Source: Paracoccaceae bacterium
GTDB lineage: Bacteria > Pseudomonadota > Alphaproteobacteria > Rhodobacterales > Rhodobacteraceae
Reading direction: 5' to 3'
DNA length: 64,000 nt
Assembly (NCBI GenBank): GCA_021647745.1
Contig: JAKIUB010000013.1
Coordinates: 1 to 64,000 of the forward strand
Part shown: piece after piece, positions 53,306 to 63,210 of the stretch
How positions within the stretch are numbered: position 1 is the first letter of the stretch
Layout of the letters: each line of letters starts with the position of its first letter
The notes under the pieces: generated by a model
Databases searched by the model: none
What the model was told of the DNA's origin: nothing
Seen by the model: the letters and a program-made list of their open reading frames with translations, nothing else
Made by a program: the position numbers and the translations under genes

Positions 53306-54901
53306 TTACGTTTGCATCTCTTTAGTCGCGGTCAGCTTGAGATCAGGATAATCGCGCTCGACCCTGTCAATATCCCATTGTAGTCGCGTCAGAAACACCG
53401 GATCACCATCATGGTCGGTGGAACACTGGCCCATGTTGGCATTGAGAAAGGCATCAACCTTGTCTCGATCGCCGTTGATCCAGCGCGCAGACTGGTATTG
53501 GGTGGCCTCAAAGCGCACGGGCAGGCCGTATTCCAGCTCGATCCGGCTGGCCAGCACCTCGAATTGCAGCGCCCCGACCACACCCACGATCCAGCCGGAG
53601 CCGATCATCGGCTTAAAGACTTTGCTTGCGCCTTCCTCGGCAAACTGGGTCAGCGCCTTCTCCAAATGCTTGGATTTGAGCGGATCAAGCGCGCGCACAG
53701 ATTGTAATAGCTCGGGCGCAAAGCTCGGGATGCCGGTAAAGCGGATGGCCTCGCCCTCGGTCAGGCTATCGCCGATGCGAAGCTGGCCGTGGTTTGGAAT
53801 GCCGATGATATCGCCCGCCCATGCGTCCTCGGCCAGCTCGCGGTCATTGGCGAGGAAAAGCACAGGGTTGGAAATCGACATCTGTTTGCCGCTGCGAATA
53901 TGCTTGAGCTTCATGCCGCGTTTGAAATGCCCCGAGCAGAGCCGCACAAAGGCCACGCGGTCGCGGTGCTTTGGGTCCATATTAGCCTGAACCTTGAAGA
54001 CAAAACCGGAAACTTTTGTTTCTGCTGGAGAAACACTGCGCGGCGTGCCTGGGCGAATTTGGGGTTCGGGACCATAATTGGCAATGCCGTCCATCAGCTC
54101 CTGCACGCCAAACGAATTAATGGCGGAGCCAAACCAGATCGGGGTTTGGGTGCCCTCAAGGAAAGCCTCGCGGCTGAAGGCGGGCATCAGCTCGCGCACC
54201 ATCTCAAGGTCTTCGCGCAGCTTTTCCAGCAGTTCCGGCGGCACATGCTCTTCAATAGCCGGATCGTCCAAACCATTGATTTTAATGCTTTCGGCTACCA
54301 CATTGCGATCTGCGCGATCCATCAGTTGCAGGCGATCATTGAGGATATCGTAGCAACCGATAAACTCGCGACCAACCCCGATCGGCCATGTGATAGGGGT
54401 GACATCAATGGCGAGGTTTTCCTGAATTTCATCAATTATATCAAGGATATCACGGCTTTCGCGGTCCATCTTGTTACAAAAAGTCAAAATAGGAAGGTCC
54501 CGCAAGCGGCAGACCTCGAACAGCTTTTGCGTCTGGCTTTCCACGCCCTTTGCGCCATCAATCACCATAATGGCGGCATCCACCGCCGTGAGCGTGCGGT
54601 AGGTATCCTCCGAAAAATCCGAGTGGCCGGGGGTATCTACGAGGTTAAACCAGAAGTCTTTGAATTCAAACGACATGGCCGAGGCAGAGACGGAAATTCC
54701 ACGGTCTTTCTCCATCTGCATAAAGTCGGAACGGGACCGGCGGGCATCGCCTTTGGCGCGCACTTGGCCCGCCATCTGGATTGCGCCACCAAAGAGCAGA
54801 AATTTCTCGGTCAGCGTGGTTTTTCCCGCATCGGGATGCGAGATGATGGCAAAGGTGCGGCGCCGCGCAATTTCGCGTGGTAGGGGGGCGTTATCTGTCA
54901 T
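53306..54901 (-). CDS. prfC: Peptide chain release factor 3
   Basis: GTPase that recycles RF1/RF2. 531 residues, matching the family. G1 HPDAGKTT (22-29), G3 DTPGHSDF, G4 NKMD, followed by an EF-G-like domain II and RF3 C-terminal domain. I moved the start to 54901 (MTDNAPLPREI), since the longer upstream frame adds 67 unrelated residues. Confidence 0.95.
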   Translation of the reverse strand: MTDNAPLPREIARRRTFAIISHPDAGKTTLTEKFLLFGGAIQMAGQVRAKGDARRSRSDFMQMEKDRGISVSASAMSFEFKDFWFNLVDTPGHSDFSEDTYRTLTAVDAAIMVIDGAKGVESQTQKLFEVCRLRDLPILTFCNKMDRESRDILDIIDEIQENLAIDVTPITWPIGVGREFIGCYDILNDRLQLMDRADRNVVAESIKINGLDDPAIEEHVPPELLEKLREDLEMVRELMPAFSREAFLEGTQTPIWFGSAINSFGVQELMDGIANYGPEPQIRPGTPRSVSPAETKVSGFVFKVQANMDPKHRDRVAFVRLCSGHFKRGMKLKHIRSGKQMSISNPVLFLANDRELAEDAWAGDIIGIPNHGQLRIGDSLTEGEAIRFTGIPSFAPELLQSVRALDPLKSKHLEKALTQFAEEGASKVFKPMIGSGWIVGVVGALQFEVLASRIELEYGLPVRFEATQYQSARWINGDRDKVDAFLNANMGQCSTDHDGDPVFLTRLQWDIDRVERDYPDLKLTATKEMQT

Positions 54902-55034
54902 GGGGCGGGTATAGAGGAGCGAATGAATGAGGGCAAGATTGCGGTGAGCAGGAAAACGATGGCGGCGCGTTTGATGCTGCGCTTGTGACGAGGGCATGCT
55001 CGCGCCGCGCGGACAGGTATGTGGCAGGGCCGAA

Positions 55035-55811
55035 TTAAGGCGAGAAACGCCCGAAACCGGAGGTTTTGTCAGAAAACAGGCGCCCGGTATTGCCGGAACC
55101 AAACCGGTAATTGAGGCCGAATTGGAACAGGTAATAGTTATATAGCTGATAGTGCTGGGCGGAGTATTCGATCATAAAATCAAAGCGGCTGTCTTGTGGT
55201 GAATACTCAAGCCCGAGCGTGTATTGTTTCAGCGGGAACGGCCAATCAGCACTTTCCCTGTATGTATAACCAGTACTCAGCTCAATGGATGGAGAGATGG
55301 GGGCATAAACAAAAGCGGTTGCGAGGAGGTTCGCATTTGAGGAGGAATTCGAGTATGAGGAGAGGGAGGTTTCCAGATCAAATCTCCCAAGGCTGACGAT
55401 GCTTTCAAGCCCGAATAGTTTTGTGCCATTACCCCCCGATGCGGATGGGTCGAGGTCAAGATACTGGAACACCGCGCCGAATTTGTTGCCGTTATTGCTG
55501 ATGTAATAGCTATGAAGGTTGACCCCGTATTGGAAGTTGGCCGGGGCGCCGGGGGCGGAGAATTTTATGCTGCCCACATGCGCGCCCGCTTGCAGGCCGA
55601 AATTCCCGCTTGAATAAACAGCATCCAAGCTGGCTTCGAGCTCATAAAAACGATCATCGCTCAGATAGGTATTGGTGAAGGGGTCATATATATACTCGCG
55701 CAGAGAAAAGCCGGAAACCCCAATTTGCCCAGCTTCAAATCGCAGTTGGGCAGCGGTTTCAGTGGCGGTGATTGCAAGGAGGGTGGTGAGTGTGGCGAAA
55801 ATTATTTTCAT
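55035..55811 (-). CDS. Secreted beta-barrel-like outer-membrane protein
   Basis: 258 residues with a signal peptide (cleavage near TAAQ), alternating aromatic/small residues (FGLQAGAHVG, YGVNLHSYYIS, LGLEYSP, FQFGLNYRFGSG) that suggest 8-12 transmembrane strands. It ends RFSP rather than in Phe. Family not recognised; could be a porin-like or lipid-A-modification protein, but no catalytic signature is seen. Flanked by prfC and a gap with an inverted repeat. Confidence 0.65.
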   Translation of the reverse strand: MKIIFATLTTLLAITATETAAQLRFEAGQIGVSGFSLREYIYDPFTNTYLSDDRFYELEASLDAVYSSGNFGLQAGAHVGSIKFSAPGAPANFQYGVNLHSYYISNNGNKFGAVFQYLDLDPSASGGNGTKLFGLESIVSLGRFDLETSLSSYSNSSSNANLLATAFVYAPISPSIELSTGYTYRESADWPFPLKQYTLGLEYSPQDSRFDFMIEYSAQHYQLYNYYLFQFGLNYRFGSGNTGRLFSDKTSGFGRFSP

Positions 55812-55939
55812 GGCATTACCTGTAGTTTAGCCATTGTTAGAGCATTCGCCGTTAGAGGTAAAGCTCGCTGAGCGCAAGCGAGGCCAGGCCCGAGCGGCAG
55901 GGCTTGCTTGGGCTGGTGCATGGATATTGGCTGGGTTAT

Positions 55940-56034
55940 AGCGTTTCCAGTTCATATTGAATCGCAAATCTGTCTTTCGCTTTGTATAAGCGCGAAAATG
56001 CGATAAGTTTGCTTCAACAAGAACTGGAAACGCT
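55940..56034. repeat. 14-bp perfect inverted repeat enclosing 67 bp
   Basis: AGCGTTTCCAGTTC at 55940-55953 and its exact complement GAACTGGAAACGCT at 56021-56034. The 67-bp interior is AT-rich and shows TTCGC/GCGAA elements. It could be a short mobile repeat (MITE-like), an intergenic repeat unit, or a long-range hairpin upstream of the SDR gene. Confidence 0.55.
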
Positions 56035-56067
56035 TTAGGTTTTGGTCATCGGAATCAGGAGAATATT

Positions 56068-56847
56068 ATGGATTTGGGGATACGCGGAAAAACCGCAATT
56101 GTTTGTGCGGCGTCAAAAGGGTTGGGGCGCGGTTGTGCCGAGGCTTTGGCTGAGGCTGGGGTTGATCTGGTGATCAATGCGCGTAGCGCGGAGCCGCTGC
56201 AGGCGGCAGCACAGGAGATTGCTGAGAAATATGGTGTGAGGGTAGTGCCGGTGGCGGCGGATATTGCCACCGAAAACGGGCGCAGGGCGGTGCTGGCGGC
56301 TATGCCTGCCCCGGATATATTGGTTAACAACGCTGGCGGCCCACCGCCTGGCATGTGGTATGATTGGGAGCGCGAGGATTTCATCAAGGCACTGGATGCC
56401 AATATGCTGGCCCCGATTGCGATGATGAAGGCAGTGCTGCCAGCTATGATGGATAACGGCTGGGGCAGGGTGGTCAACATCACCTCGCAATCGGTGAAAT
56501 CGCCGATTGCGGTGCTGGGCCTGTCCAATTCGGCGCGGGCGGGGCTGACGGGGTATGTCGGAGGTACCAGCCGACAGGTCGCGGGCAGCGGGGTGACAAT
56601 AAACAACCTGTTGCCGGGCATCCACGCGACCGACCGCGCTGTGAGCCTTGATCAGGGGGTGGTGGCCGCGCAGGGGATATCCTTGAGCGAGGCAAAAGCG
56701 CAGCGGGCCGCAACGATACCCGCAGGACGCTACGGTACCACCGGGGAATTTGGCGCGATGTGCGCATTTTTGTGTTCAAACAAGGCAGGTTTTATCGTCG
56801 GGCAAAATATTTTGCTGGACGGGGGCGCGGTCAATGCAACCCTCTGA
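56068..56847 (+). CDS. Short-chain dehydrogenase/reductase with an altered active site
   Basis: 259 residues. The cofactor loop AASKGLGRG and NNAGGPP are present, and SxxxS follows, but the canonical YxxxK is replaced by S153-N-S-A-R157. This SNxxR form defines an SDR subgroup often annotated as 3-oxoacyl reductases. Function uncertain. First gene of a run that continues through a membrane protein, AlkC and ArsM. Confidence 0.82.
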   Translation: MDLGIRGKTAIVCAASKGLGRGCAEALAEAGVDLVINARSAEPLQAAAQEIAEKYGVRVVPVAADIATENGRRAVLAAMPAPDILVNNAGGPPPGMWYDWEREDFIKALDANMLAPIAMMKAVLPAMMDNGWGRVVNITSQSVKSPIAVLGLSNSARAGLTGYVGGTSRQVAGSGVTINNLLPGIHATDRAVSLDQGVVAAQGISLSEAKAQRAATIPAGRYGTTGEFGAMCAFLCSNKAGFIVGQNILLDGGAVNATL

Positions 56848-57199
56848 TGACGAGGGGCCCAAGTATTACTCCCCGCGCTGGTTCGGAGCTTTACTGCGCG
56901 GGCGGCTTTCTTTCGGGGATACGTTTTTTGCCGGCGTAATTGGTCCGGTGGCGATATTACTGCCAGTGGGGTTTGTGCTGGCAGGGTTTGTTGCCGTGCA
57001 GGCGCCCCAGCGCATGGATGGCCTGTTTTTGTTTTTTGCGCTGGTTTATGCGCTATATGTCAGCGCGCTATTGCCAGCGGTTTGGTTGAGCGCCGCGCGG
57101 GCCAAGGTCGGCGGCTGGCGGTGGGTTGGCATTGCTTTGGTTCTGGGTATTACCATCGCTATGTGGGGCGCTGTTGTGCGGTATATGGGGGCTTTATGA
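56834..57199 (+). CDS. Small membrane protein, unknown
   Basis: 121 residues with three membrane helices (about 37-58, 65-85 and 93-115) after a charged, acidic start (SDDEGPKYYSPRW). Overlaps the SDR gene by 14 nt and its stop overlaps the next start. I do not recognise the family. Confidence 0.7.
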   Translation: MQPSDDEGPKYYSPRWFGALLRGRLSFGDTFFAGVIGPVAILLPVGFVLAGFVAVQAPQRMDGLFLFFALVYALYVSALLPAVWLSAARAKVGGWRWVGIALVLGITIAMWGAVVRYMGAL

Positions 57200-58305
57200 G
57201 TAGCCAGCGCGGGCATAGCCTGAAAGATCAGCTGTTTAACGAAGAAAAGGTGCGTTATCTGGCAGGGCTGTTTGGCCAAGAGTTTCAAGATACAGGCTTT
57301 GTGGATATGGTTATGGCCAAGCTGCCGGAACTGGAGCTGAAAGCGCGGATCACGCATATTGCCGAGTGCCTTGCAGCCAGCCTGCCGGATGATTTCGAGG
57401 AAGCCGCCAAGGTGATCGAGGCGGCCCTGCCACCGCCGCTGGACCCGGGCAAGAGCGATGATGATTTTGGTGATTTCATCTTCTCTCCTTTGGGGGCGTT
57501 TGTGGCGGCGCGCGGGCTGGATATGCCCGAGGTTTCCCTGCCGTTGCTGAGGGAAATAACCAAGCGGTTTTCGGTCGAGTTCGATATCCGCCATTTTCTC
57601 AATGCGCATCAGGATACTACGATGAAAACCATGCAGGCATGGGCCAAGGATGGTAGCTACCATGTGCGGCGGCTGGCCAGCGAGGGCACACGACCGGTGC
57701 TGCCTTGGGGGGTGAAGGTCGGGCTGACATTGCAAGAGCCGATTGTGCTGCTTGATCAGCTCTATAAAGACCGGGCGCGGTTTGTAACCCGCTCGGTGGC
57801 CAACCACCTTAATGATATCACAAAAAAAGACCCTGATCTGGTGCTGGATACATTGGCGCGCTGGCAAAAAGAAGGCAAGCAGGCGCCGGATGAGCTGGAT
57901 TGGTTGACCCGCCACGCGCTGCGCACATTGGTAAAAAAAGGCCATATTGGTGCGCTTGAGCGGCTGGGCTACCGAGCTGCGCCGGATATTTCGGTAGCGC
58001 TTGATTTTACCAAGCGTCTGGAGATCGGCGAGGTTGGCGCGTTGGAGGTTGTGATTTCTGCGGCGTGTGACGAGCGTCTGATGGTTGATTATGTTATCGG
58101 GTTTGTGAAGGCCAACGGCGCATGCAGGCCCAAGGTGTTCAAGCTGAAAAAGCTGGATATAAAGGCCGGAGAGCAGCTGGTTCTCAAAAAAAATCACCGT
58201 TTTTTGAAGGAAGCCACCACGTTTAGGCATTTCCCCGGCGCGCATTCGGTTTATATGCAGATCAACGGTCAAAAATTTGCCGAACAGGAGTTTGAGCTGG
58301 TATGA
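57196..58305 (+). CDS. DNA alkylation repair protein, AlkC-like
   Basis: 369 residues of the HEAT-repeat DNA glycosylase family (AlkC/AlkD superfamily): helical repeats (about 10-285), then a C-terminal immunoglobulin-like domain with VFKLKKLDIKAG and HRFLKEATTFRHFPGAHSV (cited by core segments), as described for AlkC. These enzymes remove alkylated purines without base flipping. Start overlaps the previous stop (ATGA); overlaps arsM by ATGA. Catalytic residues not confirmed. Confidence 0.82.
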   Translation: MSSQRGHSLKDQLFNEEKVRYLAGLFGQEFQDTGFVDMVMAKLPELELKARITHIAECLAASLPDDFEEAAKVIEAALPPPLDPGKSDDDFGDFIFSPLGAFVAARGLDMPEVSLPLLREITKRFSVEFDIRHFLNAHQDTTMKTMQAWAKDGSYHVRRLASEGTRPVLPWGVKVGLTLQEPIVLLDQLYKDRARFVTRSVANHLNDITKKDPDLVLDTLARWQKEGKQAPDELDWLTRHALRTLVKKGHIGALERLGYRAAPDISVALDFTKRLEIGEVGALEVVISAACDERLMVDYVIGFVKANGACRPKVFKLKKLDIKAGEQLVLKKNHRFLKEATTFRHFPGAHSVYMQINGQKFAEQEFELV

Positions 58306-59345
58306 AACATGATGAAGTGCGGGAATATTACGGAAAAGTATTACAAGGATCAGGTGATCTGCAAACCAATGCCTGCTGTACGCCCGACGATGTGCCCAGG
58401 TATTTGCGCGATGTGCTGGCCAAAATCCATCCCGAGGTGAACGAAAAATATTACGGTTGCGGGCTGGTGGCCCCGATGGTGCTTTCGGGGGCCTCGGTGC
58501 TTGATCTTGGCAGTGGCTCGGGGCGGGATGTTTATGCGCTGGCGGGGCTGGTGGGTAAAGGCGGCTCGGTTGTTGGCGTAGATATGACCGACGAGCAGCT
58601 TGATGTCGCCCGCCGCCACGAAGAATTTCATGCCCGCGCCTTTGGCTACCCTGCTGCCAACACAAGTTTCCATAAGGGCTATATCGAAAAGCTGGACGAG
58701 CTGGGTCTGGCAGATGCCAGCTTTGATATTATTGTGTCCAACTGTGTGATCAACCTGTCACCGGACAAGCCTGCGGTATTGCGTGAGGCCTTCCGGCTGC
58801 TGAAGCCGGGCGGGGAGCTTTATTTTTCGGATGTTTATGCCGACCGGCGGGTGCCCGAGGCGCTGCTGCAAGATCCGGTGTTGTATGGGGAGTGCCTGTC
58901 TGGCGCACTTTACTGGAATGATTTTCTGACACTGGCAAAAGAAGCCGGATTTGCCGACCCCCGACTGGTCGAAGATCGGGTGCTGACCATCGAAAACCCC
59001 GAAATCGAGGCCAAACTGGGCGATATCGGTTTTCATTCTGCCACCTACCGTTTGTTCAAGCTTAACGGGCTGGAGCCGGCCTGTGAAGACTATGGCCAGA
59101 GCGTGGCCTACAAGGGCACCATGCCATTGGGTGGTGCCGAGTTTGTGCTGGACAAGGGCCATGTTTTTGCTGCCGGCAAAGAGGTGAAGGTGTGCGGCAA
59201 TACCTACCGGATGCTTGCCGGGAGCCGGTTTGCACCCTATTTTGAGTTTAGCGGCGATTTCAGCACGCATTATGGTATCTTTGCCGGATGCGGCGACGAT
59301 ATGCCGTTTGATACCAGGGGTGGCGCGTCAAGTAGGTGTTGCTAG
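58302..59345 (+). CDS. arsM: Arsenite S-adenosylmethionine methyltransferase
   Basis: 347 residues. SAM loop VLDLGSGSGRD (67-77), then the arsenic-binding cysteines: Cys25/26 (NACCT), Cys53 (YYGCGL), Cys148 (SNCVINL) and Cys198 (GECLSGAL). These match, with a shift of 7-8, the four cysteines of animal AS3MT (32, 61, 156, 206). A C-terminal domain ends in SSRCC, also like AS3MT. Converts arsenite to methylated species. No arsR, arsB or acr3 nearby. Confidence 0.93.
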   Translation: MKHDEVREYYGKVLQGSGDLQTNACCTPDDVPRYLRDVLAKIHPEVNEKYYGCGLVAPMVLSGASVLDLGSGSGRDVYALAGLVGKGGSVVGVDMTDEQLDVARRHEEFHARAFGYPAANTSFHKGYIEKLDELGLADASFDIIVSNCVINLSPDKPAVLREAFRLLKPGGELYFSDVYADRRVPEALLQDPVLYGECLSGALYWNDFLTLAKEAGFADPRLVEDRVLTIENPEIEAKLGDIGFHSATYRLFKLNGLEPACEDYGQSVAYKGTMPLGGAEFVLDKGHVFAAGKEVKVCGNTYRMLAGSRFAPYFEFSGDFSTHYGIFAGCGDDMPFDTRGGASSRCC

Positions 59346-59391
59346 GGGGCGGTGGGCTTGGTAATCGGAGAGCAGTTTTGAAGGATTACCC

Positions 59392-60507
<1,116 letters not shown>

Positions 60508-60582
60508 GGGCGTTTGGGGTTTGAACCTTTGGGCGGGAGCGCATAAATAAGAATCATAAATCTCAAACTTGGGAGAGATAGA

Positions 60583-60798
60583 ATGTTTAATAATATTGGC
60601 CCCGTGGGCCTGATCTTGATTGCTGTTGTAGTACTGGTGCTGTTCGGGCGCGGCAAGGTTTCATCATTGATGGGTGAAGTCGGCAAAGGTATTTCGAGCT
60701 TCAAAAAAGGTGTGACCGAAGGCAAGGCCGAGCTGGAAACAGCCGCAGCCGATGAAGCTGTGGACGTGACACCTGTCGAGAAAAAAGACGAAGCTTAA
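60583..60798 (+). CDS. tatA: Twin-arginine translocase subunit TatA
   Basis: 71 residues: one membrane helix with FGRGKVSSLMGEVGKGI, the FG hinge and amphipathic helix of TatA, and an acidic tail. Pore-forming subunit of Tat export, needed for the Tat-signalled multicopper oxidase in this window. First gene of tatABC. Confidence 0.95.
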   Translation: MFNNIGPVGLILIAVVVLVLFGRGKVSSLMGEVGKGISSFKKGVTEGKAELETAAADEAVDVTPVEKKDEA

Positions 60799-60835
60799 GG
60801 CTCCGCCATTACACTAGAAGCGGGGATGTGTCCGA

Positions 60836-61447
60836 GTGTTTGATCTGGGCATGATGGAAATACTTATTATCGGAGTCGTGGCGCTGATCGTCGTTGGCCC
60901 AAAGGATTTGCCCGGGCTGTTTCGCACGGTGGGCAACTTCATTGGCAAGATGAAGGGCATGGCCCGGGAGTTTCAGCGCTCGATGGATGACGCTGCTAAA
61001 AGCTCCGGTATGGGCGATGTGATGGATGGCGTCAGGTCTGCGACGGACGGGGTGAAGTCTGCCACCAATTTCAACCCGATGGACTTCAACAAAGATCTGA
61101 AATCCATGACCAAAGACGCGATCAAAAAAAGCGTGACCCTTGATGGTGCCGAAAAAAAGGCAGCATTGAAAAAGGTGGATAGCGAGGGTAAAGCCCCGGA
61201 AAAGGCAGCAAAGAAAGCCTCTGGCAAGACGGCCGGAAAAGTGGCAAAAAAACCGGTAAAAGCGGCCAGCAGCAAGACGGTGACAAAAAAACCGGCCTCA
61301 AAGCCTGCCGCTAAAAAAACGGCGTCCAAAACGGCGTCCAAAACAGCGGCGAAAAAACCGGCAAGCAAGGCCACCCCCAAAACAACAGCGAAAAAGCCGG
61401 TAGCAAAAAAAGCCCCGGCCAAGAAAATCGCCAAGAAAGATGCCTAA
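60836..61447 (+). CDS. tatB: Twin-arginine translocase subunit TatB
   Basis: 203 residues: N-terminal helix (VFDLGMMEILIIGVVALIVVGPKDLP, cited by EILIIGVVALIVVGPKDLP) and an amphipathic helix, then a long Lys/Ala/Thr-rich tail (about 110-203, repeats like AAKKPASK) resembling histone H1. The tail faces the cytoplasm. GTG start at 60836. Works with TatC as the signal-peptide receptor. The tail is far longer and more basic than in Escherichia coli TatB. Confidence 0.93.
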   Translation: MFDLGMMEILIIGVVALIVVGPKDLPGLFRTVGNFIGKMKGMAREFQRSMDDAAKSSGMGDVMDGVRSATDGVKSATNFNPMDFNKDLKSMTKDAIKKSVTLDGAEKKAALKKVDSEGKAPEKAAKKASGKTAGKVAKKPVKAASSKTVTKKPASKPAAKKTASKTASKTAAKKPASKATPKTTAKKPVAKKAPAKKIAKKDA

Positions 61448-61450
61448 TTT

Positions 61451-62380
61451 ATGAGCGACAGTGAAGTGGAAAACAGTGCGGCGCCGCTGATAGAGCATTT
61501 GGCCGAGCTGCGCACAAGGTTGATCCGCGCTGTTTTGGCTTTTGCCGTCGGAATGTTGGTCAGCTTCGGGTTTTCACAAGCGATTTTTGACTTTCTTGCC
61601 GGCCCGATTTGCGCTGAGTTGATTGAGGCCACCGGTGAGTGCGGGCTTATTTTTACCGGTCTGCAAAAGGGTTTCACCACCGCATTGAGAATTTCGATGT
61701 TTGGCGGTTTTATTCTGGCCTTCCCCGTCATCGGCTGGCAGCTTTGGAAATTTGTGGCTCCGGGGCTTTATAGCAAGGAAAAATCGGCGTTCTTACCGTT
61801 TTTGCTGGCGTCGCCTGTCCTGTTTTTTATCGGGGCGTCTTTTGCCTTTTATGTAGTTTTGCCGCTGGCGTTTGATTTTTTCCTTGGATATCAGAACCTC
61901 AGCCCGACAGGTGATGCTGAAATCATCGATGGCCCTGCCTCGGTCGGCATTACTTTTTTGGGCACGATTGACGAATATCTCGGCCTGACGATGAAATTTG
62001 TGCTTGCCTTCGGGCTGACCTTTCAGCTGCCGGTTTTGATGACCCTTTTGGCCAAGGCCGGGCTACTGTCGGCCAAGTCTCTAACCTCGACGCGCAAATA
62101 CGCGATGGTTGCCATTTTGCTGCTGTCAGCGCTGATTACCCCACCGGATGTTATCACCCAGCTCATAATGTTTACCGTAATTTACGGGTTATACGAGGTG
62201 TCTATCGTGCTGGTTAAGATGGTCGATAAAAAGCGCGAGGCGAAATTGCGCGAGGAGGGGTATTACGATGACGACGACGATGAAGATGAAGATGGCGACG
62301 GTGATACAAAAGAAGACGACGCTGAAGAAGCTGAAGACTTCGAGGCTGATGCCTTTGACGAAAAAAACAAACCGACATGA
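61451..62380 (+). CDS. tatC: Twin-arginine translocase subunit TatC
   Basis: 309 residues: six membrane helices with N-terminal HLAELRTRLIRA and the FGLTFQLPVLM region, then a cytoplasmic tail of about 35 residues that is almost only Asp and Glu (from YDDDDDEDEDG to EDFEADAFDE). Starts 3 nt after tatB and overlaps the following ATPase by ATGA. Confidence 0.95.
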   Translation: MSDSEVENSAAPLIEHLAELRTRLIRAVLAFAVGMLVSFGFSQAIFDFLAGPICAELIEATGECGLIFTGLQKGFTTALRISMFGGFILAFPVIGWQLWKFVAPGLYSKEKSAFLPFLLASPVLFFIGASFAFYVVLPLAFDFFLGYQNLSPTGDAEIIDGPASVGITFLGTIDEYLGLTMKFVLAFGLTFQLPVLMTLLAKAGLLSAKSLTSTRKYAMVAILLLSALITPPDVITQLIMFTVIYGLYEVSIVLVKMVDKKREAKLREEGYYDDDDDEDEDGDGDTKEDDAEEAEDFEADAFDEKNKPT

Positions 62381-63210
62381 ATAAAAAAGCGCTAAAGCGG
62401 ATTGCAGCGGCGCTTGAGCGGATCAGCCCGCCGCCAATGGTAGAGCCTGATTTCGCGATGGCCGATGCTTTTGTCTGGGAAACCGGGCCTGACCAGCTGC
62501 GGGCCGTGGTACAGGTAAGCGGGGTGGATATTTCCATGCTGGTTGCTATTGGTCGAAGCCGTGACACATTGCTGGCCAATACCTCGCGTTTTGCCCAAGG
62601 CCTGCCGGCTAATAATGCGTTGCTCTGGGGAGCGCGCGGCATGGGTAAAAGCTCGCTGGTCAAGGCTGTGCATGCGGCTGTTGCTGGCTTGAAGCTTATC
62701 GAGATCCAGCGCGAGGATATCCCCAGTATTGGCCGCTTGATGAACCATCTGCGCGGGCGATCCGAGCGGTTTTTGCTCTTTTGTGATGACCTTTCCTTTG
62801 ACCATGATGACAGCCACTACAAGTCTCTGAAGGCGGTACTGGATGGCGGCATCGAGGGGCGCCCACCTAATGTGGTTTTTTACGCGACCTCGAACCGGCG
62901 CCACCTGATGCCGCGGGATATGATCGACAACGAGCGCCAAAGCGGGATCAACCCTTCCGAGGCGGTCGAGGAAAAGGTATCGCTTTCAGATCGTTTCGGC
63001 CTATGGCTCGGGTTTCACCCCTGCACGCAAGACGAGTTTTTACAAATGATTGACCGATATTGCGCGCAGTTCGGGATCAATATGCCGTCAGAAGAATTGC
63101 GGACGGAGGCGATCGAGTGGCAGCAAACCCGTGGTGGCCGTTCCGGGCGGGTGGCGTGGCAGTTTGTGACCGACCTCGCCGGCCGCAAAGGTGTTTCAGT
63201 GACTCTCTGA
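62377..63210 (+). CDS. DUF815-type AAA ATPase
   Basis: 277 residues with Walker A GARGMGKSSLVK (about 90), Walker B FLLFCDDLSF and an arginine-containing C-terminal lid. DUF815 proteins are AAA+ ATPases of unknown role. It is coupled to tatC by ATGA overlap and its 3' end overlaps the convergent MerR gene by 15 nt. Confidence 0.83.
   Translation: MNKKALKRIAAALERISPPPMVEPDFAMADAFVWETGPDQLRAVVQVSGVDISMLVAIGRSRDTLLANTSRFAQGLPANNALLWGARGMGKSSLVKAVHAAVAGLKLIEIQREDIPSIGRLMNHLRGRSERFLLFCDDLSFDHDDSHYKSLKAVLDGGIEGRPPNVVFYATSNRRHLMPRDMIDNERQSGINPSEAVEEKVSLSDRFGLWLGFHPCTQDEFLQMIDRYCAQFGINMPSEELRTEAIEWQQTRGGRSGRVAWQFVTDLAGRKGVSVTL

Noticed and set aside
53789..54883. 364-codon plus-strand frame opposite prfC
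   Set aside because: Antisense shadow; prfC motifs are complete on the minus strand.
57046..58665. 539-codon open frame on the minus strand opposite AlkC and ArsM
   Set aside because: Composition is His/Arg/Gln-rich as in antisense shadows, and both plus-strand genes show clear conserved motifs.
61260..61440. Repeated DNA in tatB that could look like tandem repeats or a CRISPR-like pattern
   Set aside because: The units are in-frame Lys/Ala codons of a low-complexity tail; spacing is irregular and no spacers exist.
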